Assembly (NCBI GenBank): GCA_014796735.1 | Contig: JAAVIG010000194.1 | Coordinates: 1 to 10,676, forward strand | Origin: Oscillospiraceae bacterium | Lineage (GTDB): Bacteria; Bacillota; Clostridia; Oscillospirales; Ruminococcaceae | Direction: 5' to 3' | Length of the DNA: 10,676 nucleotides | Shown: in pieces, positions 4,997-10,676 of the stretch | Layout of the letters: every line of letters starts with the position of its first letter | How positions within the stretch are numbered: the stretch's first letter is position 1 | Notes under the pieces: model-generated | What the model was told of the DNA's origin: nothing | What the model saw: the letters and a program-made list of their open reading frames with translations, nothing else | Databases searched by the model: none | Translations under genes and position numbers: made by a program

Positions 4997-6217
4997 TTAC
5001 TTATCCTGAATAACGTCAATGCCGGGAAGGACCTTACCCTCAAGATATTCAAGGGAAGCGCCGCCGCCTGTGGAGATATGGCTCATCTTATCCGCAAAGC
5101 CAAGCTGTACAACTGCCGCCGCGCTGTCGCCGCCGCCGATAACGGTGGTAGCGTCGGTTTCTGCAAGAGCCTTTGCCACTTCCTTTGTGCCCTCTGCAAG
5201 AACGGGGTTCTCAAATACGCCCATAGGTCCGTTCCAGACAACGGTCTTTGCCGATTTGACCTCGTTTGCGAACAGTTCGGTGGTTTTGGTGCCGATGTCA
5301 AGGCCCATCATATCTGCGGGGATCTTGCTGCTTTCAACAACGGAAACCTCAATGGGAGCGTCGATAGGATCGGGGAAGGACTTTGCAACCTTTGTATCAA
5401 CGGGAAGCAGGAGCTTTTTGCCCAGCTTTTCCGCTTTGGCGATCATTTCCTTGCAGTAGTCAAGCTTTTCTTCGTCAACAAGAGAGGTGCCGATCTCGCC
5501 GCCCTGAGCCTTGATAAATGTATAAGCCATACCGCCGCCGATAATAAGTGTGTCGCACTTTTCGAGGAGGTTGGAAATAACGTTGAGCTTATCCGCAACC
5601 TTTGCGCCGCCGAGAATAGCAACGAAAGGACGAACGGGGTTTTCAACGGCGTTGCCGAGGAACTCGATTTCCTTATTCATTAAGTAGCCTACAGCGGTCT
5701 CCTTAACGAACTTGGTAACGCCCGCTGTGGAAGCGTGAGCTCTGTGAGCGGAGCCGAAGGCGTCCATTACAAAGTATTCGTTGTTTACAAGATCGCCCAA
5801 TTCCTTGGCGAAGCCCTCTCCGTTCTTGGTCTCGTCCGCGCCGCGGAAGCGTGTATTTTCAAGAACAACGATCTCGCCGTCATTCATCTCCGCAACGGCC
5901 TTTTTGGCGTTGTCGCCTACAACGTTATCGTCCTTTGCAAAAACTACCTTTGTGTCAACCAGCTCCGCCAGTCTTGCAGCGGCGGGAGCTAAGGAGAACT
6001 TATCCTCGGGACCGTTCTTGGGCTTTCCGAGATGCGAGCAGAGAACGATTTTCGCGCCGTTTTCAACTAACTTGTTGATAGTGGGGAGAGCGGCAACGAT
6101 TCTGTTGTCGTTGGTGATCTTACCTTCCTTCAGAGGAACGTTAAAATCCACGCGGACAAGGACATGTTTGCCCTTTACGTTAAGGTCTTCTACGTTTTTC
6201 TTGTTAAGCTTGCTCAT
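4997..6217 (-). CDS. pgk: Phosphoglycerate kinase
   Basis: It transfers the acyl phosphate of 1,3-bisphosphoglycerate to ADP, giving ATP and 3-phosphoglycerate in lower glycolysis. The 406-residue length is typical. The N-domain substrate site shows RVDFNVP (22-28), SHLGKP (61-66), NTRFRGADE (121-129) and AHRAHAS (157-163). The nucleotide domain shows GGAKVADK (203-210), the WNGPMGVFE block (328-336), GGGDS (361-365) and TGGGASLEYLEGK (383-395), which are the usual ATP and hinge motifs. All appear intact. The ATG at 6217 follows an AAGGAAGG ribosome binding site at good spacing. It is the first gene of the minus-strand cluster, with a clear promoter about 80 bp upstream; gapA, its frequent partner, is not adjacent. 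Confidence 0.98.
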   Translation of the reverse strand: MSKLNKKNVEDLNVKGKHVLVRVDFNVPLKEGKITNDNRIVAALPTINKLVENGAKIVLCSHLGKPKNGPEDKFSLAPAAARLAELVDTKVVFAKDDNVVGDNAKKAVAEMNDGEIVVLENTRFRGADETKNGEGFAKELGDLVNNEYFVMDAFGSAHRAHASTAGVTKFVKETAVGYLMNKEIEFLGNAVENPVRPFVAILGGAKVADKLNVISNLLEKCDTLIIGGGMAYTFIKAQGGEIGTSLVDEEKLDYCKEMIAKAEKLGKKLLLPVDTKVAKSFPDPIDAPIEVSVVESSKIPADMMGLDIGTKTTELFANEVKSAKTVVWNGPMGVFENPVLAEGTKEVAKALAETDATTVIGGGDSAAAVVQLGFADKMSHISTGGGASLEYLEGKVLPGIDVIQDK

Positions 6218-6263
6218 TTTGGCACCTTCCTTTTATTAAATTTAATTTTTGATATTATTGACC

Positions 6264-6284
6264 ATACCAAAAATAAAATGGTAT
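6264..6284. promoter_or_regulatory. ATACCA/TGGTAT inverted repeat in the pgk leader
   Basis: ATACCA (6264-6269) and TGGTAT (6279-6284) form a 6-bp inverted repeat with a 9-nt centre, at the predicted 5' end of the pgk transcript. A related ACCA-N5-TGGT dyad (6389-6401) overlaps the -10 box of the divergent promoter. They could be binding sites of one regulator or chance in AT-rich DNA. Confidence 0.25.
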
Positions 6285-6293
6285 TACTTTATT

Positions 6294-6322
6294 ATTTTAA
6301 CAGAAATGTCAAAGTATTTCAA
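6294..6322 (-). promoter_or_regulatory. Promoter of the pgk cluster
   Basis: On the minus strand a TTGAAA -35 box (6322-6317), a 17-nt spacer and a TAAAAT -10 box (6299-6294) are present. The -10 is preceded by TGT, an extended -10 signal. Transcription would start near 6287, giving a leader of about 70 nt before the pgk ATG. Confidence 0.7.
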
Positions 6323-6377
6323 GAGTATTTTTAGAAATTTTTGACAATTTTTAAAAAAACAAACAGTGTAAATTCAC

Positions 6378-6406
6378 TTGAATTTCTCACCAAAAAATGG
6401 TATACT
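6378..6406 (+). promoter_or_regulatory. Promoter of the amidohydrolase/sensor unit
   Basis: TTGAAT (6378-6383), a 17-nt spacer and TATACT (6401-6406) match a sigma-A promoter, with an extended -10 TGG just before TATACT. Transcription would start near 6413. This places the TTG at 6440 as the first usable start and rules out starts further upstream. Confidence 0.75.
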
Positions 6407-6424
6407 ATTTCCATACATCATAAA

Positions 6425-6430
6425 AAAGGA
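6425..6430 (+). promoter_or_regulatory. Ribosome binding site supporting a TTG start
   Basis: AAAGGA lies nine nt upstream of the TTG at 6440. No ATG in the frame occurs between the promoter and the conserved DAHCH motif, so this site decides the start of the amidohydrolase. Confidence 0.75.
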
Positions 6431-6439
6431 TCTGATAAC

Positions 6440-7240
6440 TTGAAAATATTTGACGCGCACTGTCACATTTTTCCCGAAAAAATAGCCGCCAAGGCTTCCT
6501 TGAACATAGGAAAATTCTACGATCTTCACATGGACTTTGACGGTTCGGTCAAAACCCTTATGGAGCTGTACTCGAGGGTCGGCGTTGACAAATGTCTTGT
6601 ACAGTCCGTCGCCACAACTCCCGCGCAGGTGCAAAGCATAAACAATTTTATCGCGGAAAGCGTCAAGGCGCACCCCGATATGCTCGTCGGCTTTTGCGCT
6701 CTGCACCCGCTTATGGAAAAAAAGGAGATCGGAACGGAGATCGACAGGGCAATCAGCCTCGGCTTAAAGGGAATAAAGCTTCACCCCGATTTTCAGCAGT
6801 TTAAGATCAACGAGCGAAAGGCTTATGACATTTATGAGGCTGCGGAGGGCAGACTTCCCATACTTTTCCACACGGGAGATTTTCGTTACGACTACTCCTC
6901 TCCCAAGCGACTTGCCGACGCGTTAAAGGATTTTCCGAAGCTTACCGCAATAGCGGCTCATTTCGGCGGCTGGAGCGAGTGGGACGACGGAAAAAGGTAT
7001 CTTGCGGATAATCCAAACGTTTATGTTGATACAAGCAGCTCTTTATATACCTTAAGCCCCGAAAAGGCGCTTGAATATATAAGAGCCTTTACTCCCGACA
7101 GGGTAATGTTCGGCACCGACTATCCCATGTGGAATATAGAAGACGAGCTTAGATATATGGATAAATTGGAGCTTACGGACGGCGAGAGAGAAAAAGTCAT
7201 GTACAGGACCGCCTGCAAATTGCTTAAGGCCCCCGAATAA
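6440..7240 (+). CDS. Amidohydrolase-2 family metal-dependent hydrolase or decarboxylase
   Basis: The 266-residue product belongs to the amidohydrolase-2 (PF04909-like, COG2159-like) TIM-barrel enzymes, cytoplasmic hydrolases and decarboxylases of varied substrates. The metal-site pattern is clear: HxH at His7 and His9 in FDAHCHIF, His115 in GIKLHPDFQ, His144 in LFHTGD, His174 in AAHFGG and Asp227 in FGTDYP. No signal peptide is present. The start is a TTG with AAAGGA nine nt upstream; a longer frame back to 6341 would contain the promoter itself and is rejected. The stop is 25 bp from the start of the HD-GYP sensor gene, with no terminator between, so the two form an operon. The substrate cannot be told from sequence; the short form without an obvious lid domain is common in Clostridia. 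Confidence 0.88.
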   Translation: MKIFDAHCHIFPEKIAAKASLNIGKFYDLHMDFDGSVKTLMELYSRVGVDKCLVQSVATTPAQVQSINNFIAESVKAHPDMLVGFCALHPLMEKKEIGTEIDRAISLGLKGIKLHPDFQQFKINERKAYDIYEAAEGRLPILFHTGDFRYDYSSPKRLADALKDFPKLTAIAAHFGGWSEWDDGKRYLADNPNVYVDTSSSLYTLSPEKALEYIRAFTPDRVMFGTDYPMWNIEDELRYMDKLELTDGEREKVMYRTACKLLKAPE

Positions 7241-7265
7241 TAATAAAAATAAGGAGAAATATACC

Positions 7266-10223
7266 ATGAATAAGAAACATCTTGTCATGTTGTTATTTTC
7301 ACTGGCATTTTCCCTCATGCTTTCTCTGACCGTATCGGCGGAAAGCCCCGCGCTCGAAAACAGTATAATTTACACCTTTGACGACTCCAACGGCTTGCCC
7401 ACGGGCGAGGCCAACGCGGTCATACAGACCTCGGAGGGCTATGTCTGGATAGGCAGCTACGGCGGACTTATCCGATATGACGGCATCTCGTTTCACAATT
7501 ACTCGGAAAACGGCGTTTTTCCGTCCTCCAGTATAAGGGCGCTGTTTCAGGACAGCAGCGGCAGGCTTTGGATAGGCACCAACGATCAGGGCGTGTTTTA
7601 CTGCGAAAACGACGGCTTTGTACAGCTGACCCACGAGAATAACGCAAAGTTTCTGTCCATACGCTCTTTTGCGGAGGGCAAAAACGGCGAGATCTACGTG
7701 GGAGCCACCTCGGGGCTTGCAAGGGCGGAAAGCGACAACACTCTGACGCAGATAAGCGATGAGATAAGCTCAACCGTATATAACTTAGCGGCGGACACAA
7801 ACGGCGTTATATGGGCATGTATCGACAACGGGCTTGCTATGCTTGTAAAAGACGGTGAGATAATAGGCAGCTTTGATTCGTCAAAGCATCTTAACTCCTC
7901 CATGTACTGTCTGGGCGGTACCGAAAGCGGCGATGTCCTTTTGGGCACAAGCGACAATTATCTTTACCGCGTTAAGCTTCTGGACGGCAATTATTCCGAC
8001 GATTCCTTTGAGCTGACCGAATACCGCACGGGCGAAATATCCACCGCCAACTGGGTGACAGAAGACAACGCCGGCAATTTATGGGTGGCGGCGCAAAACG
8101 GCTTGGGCTACGTAGACGGCAGCGGCGGCATGCACACGATAAACAGCGAGCATACCGCTTCTTCAAGGACAGTCTGCTTCGACTACGAGGGCAACGTCTG
8201 GGCGGCGTCAAGCAGCTACGGAGTTATACATATTGTGGACAGTCTTTTCAGCAATCCCAATTCCGCCGCGAGCATTTCGGATACATTTATAAATACTATC
8301 GCCATTGATAATGAGGGCTTTTATTATCTGGGCACGGACAGCGGCGTTATCATATTAAACAGCGGCTTCCGGCAGATAACAAACGAGCTGACCGAAAGTC
8401 TCGAGGGCGAACGTATACGCAATATAAACTGCGACAGCAAGGGCAATATATGGATAGGGGCGTATTATCAGAACGGACTGCTGATGTACGAGCCCGACAG
8501 CGGAAAAATTACCCGTTACAGCGAGGAAAGCGGACTTTCAAGCAGTCAGATACGTCTTACCGCCGAGCTGTCCGACGGCAGTATCGCGGTGGCTACTCAA
8601 AACGGAGTAAGCATTATAGAAAACGGAGAGGTGACAGAAACCTATACCAATGAAAACGGACTGGATTATCCCATCATCCTTTCGCTTTGCGAGGGCAGCG
8701 ACGGCACGCTGTACGCAGGCAGCGACGGGCAGGGAATCTACGCCATAAAGGACGGCACGGTTACTCATTACGGCTTTGACGAAGGCTTGCCTGCGGGAGT
8801 AGTGCTTCGCATGCTTCTTGACGAAAACGGCGAGGGCTTATTTATCAGCGCGGGAAACAGCCTTTATTACTGGGATTTTGAAAGCTTTAGGCTGTTGGAC
8901 AATTACTCGAAAAGCCCCGGAAGCGTTTTCGATATCAGGCTGCAGGGAAGCGAGCTCTGGCTCATGCAGAGCAACGGCATAAATATTCTTAACAGAGAAA
9001 AGCTGCTGGCAGGTGAAGAGACCAAGGTGCGCATATTGGGCAACGCCTACGGCCTGACAGGCACGTTAAACGCCAACACATGGAACACCGAAAAGGACGG
9101 CATACTTTATTTATGCACCTCCGAGGGAATTTCCCTGCTTGATCTTCAACAAATGAACGAGAACGAAACGGCGATCCGAGGGGCGGTAAATCAGGTCACG
9201 GTCGACAAAACGGTTTACAGCTATCCGGAAAGCGTTAATTTAGACAGCGGTGCTACCCGTCTTACCTTCAATTTTGCCCCCCTTTCCTTTTCGGGAAAAA
9301 CAGTGACGGTAAGATACAGCCTGAAAGGCTTTGACGAGGGAGTTACCGTACTTGCCAACAGCGAGCCCATGAGTGCAAGCTACACCAATCTTTCGGGCGG
9401 CGACTACGAATTTTGCATGGAGGTTCTGGGTGCGGACGGAGAAACCGTGGTATCTTCTTTGACCGTACCCGTGCATAAGGATTACAGTCTCGTGGAGCTG
9501 ACATGGTTCTGGATCATAGTCGGAGTTTTGCTTTTGGCCGTTATCGTGCTGGGTGCGATGGCTGTAATACATATCAAGACCGCACACCTTAAGAAGCGTC
9601 AGAACGAGTACAGGCGAATTATAGGCGAAGCTCTCAAAACTTTCGCCAACGCAATTGACGCAAAGGATAAGTACACAAACGGTCATTCCTTAAGAGTTGC
9701 AACCTACTCCCTTGAGATCGCCAAAAAGCTGAACTTCTCCGAGGACGATCAGGAAAGGATATACAATATCGCCCTGCTTCACGATATAGGAAAGATCGGT
9801 ATTTCCGACAGAATAATAAACAAGCCGGGCAAGCTTACAGACGAGGAGATCGAAACGATAAAGCGGCACCCGCTTATAGGCGGCGAGATTTTAAAGGATT
9901 TTGCTTCTATCCCCGGTATAAGCGAGGGCGCAAGGTATCACCATGAAAGGTACGATGGCACGGGCTACAACGAGGGCTTAAAGGGCGAGGATATACCCTA
10001 CTTCGCCCGTATAATCTGCGTTGCCGACAGCTACGATACCATGTCGGGAGGCAGGCACTATCAGCAGAGCAAGGACAGCAGTTGGGTCAAGGACGAGCTT
10101 CAGCGCTGTGCGGGAACACAGTTTGATCCCGCTATCGTTAAGGTCATGATCGAGCTTATCGACGAAGGAAAAGCGCCTGTAAGCTTTGAGGACACCAAGA
10201 TACGAATGTTTTATGAGGAGTAA
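7266..10223 (+). CDS. Transmembrane double-propeller sensor with HD-GYP c-di-GMP phosphodiesterase domain
   Basis: The product has 985 residues. Residues 1-25 form a signal peptide ending in VSA. Residues about 35-630 hold 14 blade motifs of the Reg_prop type (for example VWIGSYGGLIRYDG at 60-73, LWIGTNDQG at 101-109, IWIGAYYQNG at 395-404 and LYAGSDGQG at 482-490), enough for two seven-bladed propellers. A Y_Y_Y domain follows (about 643-737, with VRYSLKGFD and SYTNLSGGDYEF). One membrane helix spans about 747-770. The cytoplasmic HD-GYP domain (about 783-970) keeps the metal ligands His807, His839-Asp840 in LLHDIGKIG, His868, His892-His893 in HHERYDGTG and Asp921. The third GYP residue is Asn (GYN, 900-902), and the usual DAMTSDRPYR-like segment reads DTMSGGRHYQ (924-933). 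The extracytoplasmic half resembles hybrid two-component sensors of Bacteroidetes, but the output is predicted c-di-GMP hydrolysis, not a histidine kinase. AAGGAG lies nine nt before the ATG. The ligand is unknown; polysaccharide breakdown products are a guess from the fold. Confidence 0.92.
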   Translation: MNKKHLVMLLFSLAFSLMLSLTVSAESPALENSIIYTFDDSNGLPTGEANAVIQTSEGYVWIGSYGGLIRYDGISFHNYSENGVFPSSSIRALFQDSSGRLWIGTNDQGVFYCENDGFVQLTHENNAKFLSIRSFAEGKNGEIYVGATSGLARAESDNTLTQISDEISSTVYNLAADTNGVIWACIDNGLAMLVKDGEIIGSFDSSKHLNSSMYCLGGTESGDVLLGTSDNYLYRVKLLDGNYSDDSFELTEYRTGEISTANWVTEDNAGNLWVAAQNGLGYVDGSGGMHTINSEHTASSRTVCFDYEGNVWAASSSYGVIHIVDSLFSNPNSAASISDTFINTIAIDNEGFYYLGTDSGVIILNSGFRQITNELTESLEGERIRNINCDSKGNIWIGAYYQNGLLMYEPDSGKITRYSEESGLSSSQIRLTAELSDGSIAVATQNGVSIIENGEVTETYTNENGLDYPIILSLCEGSDGTLYAGSDGQGIYAIKDGTVTHYGFDEGLPAGVVLRMLLDENGEGLFISAGNSLYYWDFESFRLLDNYSKSPGSVFDIRLQGSELWLMQSNGINILNREKLLAGEETKVRILGNAYGLTGTLNANTWNTEKDGILYLCTSEGISLLDLQQMNENETAIRGAVNQVTVDKTVYSYPESVNLDSGATRLTFNFAPLSFSGKTVTVRYSLKGFDEGVTVLANSEPMSASYTNLSGGDYEFCMEVLGADGETVVSSLTVPVHKDYSLVELTWFWIIVGVLLLAVIVLGAMAVIHIKTAHLKKRQNEYRRIIGEALKTFANAIDAKDKYTNGHSLRVATYSLEIAKKLNFSEDDQERIYNIALLHDIGKIGISDRIINKPGKLTDEEIETIKRHPLIGGEILKDFASIPGISEGARYHHERYDGTGYNEGLKGEDIPYFARIICVADSYDTMSGGRHYQQSKDSSWVKDELQRCAGTQFDPAIVKVMIELIDEGKAPVSFEDTKIRMFYEE

Positions 10224-10467
10224 CCCGCTCTTCACGTTTACGTAATTGTTATTTGACACGCAAAACCCGAAAACAGGAAATTCCGAAAAAACAGAAAAAA
10301 ATGAGGTTAACGGCTAAGAAAATGCTTACCGCAAGCGGATTTACGCGTTTTCAAAACGGTTTCAGCGAATTTCGTTCGTAACCGAAGCTGTCAAAATTTT
10401 GAGGGCGTTTTGCCCTCTTTTTTGTTTTTTTGGGGCTTCGTTAAAATTTTTTAAAAATATCGTTTAA
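10224..10467. other. Gene-free downstream flank of the sensor gene
   Basis: Apart from the terminator at 10401-10423 no gene, RNA or strong repeat is seen here. With the two repeat elements that follow, the whole interval 10224-10676 (453 bp) is non-coding as far as the window shows. Confidence 0.6.
10401..10423 (+). terminator. Intrinsic terminator of the amidohydrolase/sensor operon
   Basis: GAGGGC (10401-10406) pairs with GCCCTC (10412-10417) around GTTTT, followed by six T residues, a G and a further T-run. It is about 180 bp past the sensor stop and in the right orientation. Confidence 0.85.
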
Positions 10468-10559
10468 TACCAATCCCTTTTTAAACTGACGTAATACCCA
10501 CAGTTTAAAAAGGGATTGCACCCAAAACACTAATCCAACATTTTTAAAAGGGATTAGTA
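10468..10559 (+). repeat. Two-hairpin repeat element, copy 2 (92 bp)
   Basis: Same length and order as the copy at 1366-1457: an 18-bp stem (10471-10488 with 10501-10518), a 12-nt loop, the linker CACCCAAAAC (10519-10528), then ACTAATCC (10529-10536) with GGATTAGT (10551-10558). Eight of the 12 loop positions differ from copy 1, but only four of the other 80. Two of those four are a paired change: the T-A closing pair of stem 1 (1369/1416) is C-G here (10471/10518). TTAA lies directly on both sides (10464-10467 and 10560-10563). Confidence 0.75.
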
Positions 10560-10563
10560 TTAA

Positions 10564-10675
10564 TACTATTATCCAATTAAAAACTTGAAAAAATGGTTTT
10601 AATTGGATAATAGTGCTTTGGGTGTAATATCCATTTAAACTTTGATTTTATATTGTGTTTAAATGGATATTAGTA
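10564..10675 (-). repeat. Two-hairpin repeat element, divergent copy 3 in opposite orientation (112 bp)
   Basis: Read on the minus strand it has the same plan with different stems: start TACTAATATCC, a 16-bp stem (10672-10657 with 10640-10625), the linker CACCCAAAGC (10624-10615), an 18-bp stem (10614-10597 with 10582-10565) and the end GGATAATAGTA. The linker and outer ends are conserved against copies 1 and 2, whereas the stem sequences have changed on both arms so that pairing stays perfect. It is separated from copy 2 by TTAA. The base after the element is the last of the window, so its far flank cannot be read. Confidence 0.7.
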
Positions 10676-10676
10676 T

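Noticed and set aside
4937..5683. A 248-codon plus-strand frame opposite pgk
   Set aside because: Its composition mirrors the codons of pgk, which has all family motifs on the other strand. No independent signal supports it.
6341..6439. A 33-codon upstream extension of the amidohydrolase
   Set aside because: The -35 and -10 boxes (6378-6406) lie inside it, so it would not be transcribed from that promoter, and the FDAHCH motif fits a start at 6440.
10224..10400. A small gene or remnant transposase after the sensor gene
   Set aside because: No frame has a ribosome binding site with a plausible product, and no transposase motif is visible.
10468..10675. A CRISPR array or short tandem repeat array
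   Set aside because: The units are internally palindromic, differ in length and orientation, and have no regular spacers between identical direct repeats.

Overview
The window looks like a chromosomal segment of a Clostridia-class Firmicute, most likely a Ruminococcus-type gut member of the Oscillospirales. Support for this is the strong AAGGAG-type ribosome binding sites, sigma-A-like promoters, moderate GC with AT-rich intergenic regions, and a double-propeller sensor fused to an HD-GYP domain. The lineage is an inference from style; there is no rRNA or marker gene for phylogeny.

Layout. (1) Positions 1-1092, minus strand: 5' part of a gene for a SNF2/superfamily-2 helicase-like protein whose ATPase motifs look degenerate; it runs off the left edge. 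(2) 1093-1724: a gene-free interval with that gene's promoter, a perfect 9-bp dyad, a 92-bp mobile-looking two-hairpin element sitting inside the loop of a terminator-like hairpin, several alternative hairpins, and an intact terminator of the same family. (3) 1725-6217, minus strand: a glycolytic cluster transcribed pgk, small pentapeptide-repeat gene, tpiA, gpmI. The gpmI product has the sequence signatures of plant-type cofactor-independent phosphoglycerate mutase. A dense group of hairpins separates tpiA from gpmI. (4) 6218-6439: divergent promoter region with good promoters in both directions. (5) 6440-10223, plus strand: a TTG-started amidohydrolase-2 family hydrolase, then 25 bp later a 985-residue membrane sensor (signal peptide, 14 propeller blades, Y_Y_Y domain, one membrane helix, cytoplasmic HD-GYP c-di-GMP phosphodiesterase). 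(6) 10224-10676: terminator, then two further copies of the two-hairpin element in opposite orientations.

How it works together. pgk, tpiA and gpmI supply lower glycolysis (triose phosphate isomerisation, 1,3-bisphosphoglycerate to 3-phosphoglycerate, 3- to 2-phosphoglycerate); gapA and eno are not in the window. The divergent pair appears to be an unrelated unit in which an extracytoplasmic ligand sensor would control c-di-GMP turnover, with a small metal-dependent hydrolase or decarboxylase cotranscribed.

The most unusual signal is not a gene: a family of two-hairpin repeats (92, 92 and 112 bp) with a conserved 10-nt linker, a compensatory base-pair change between two copies, a hypervariable loop, and one copy whose insertion point can be read by comparison with an unoccupied relative about 220 bp away.
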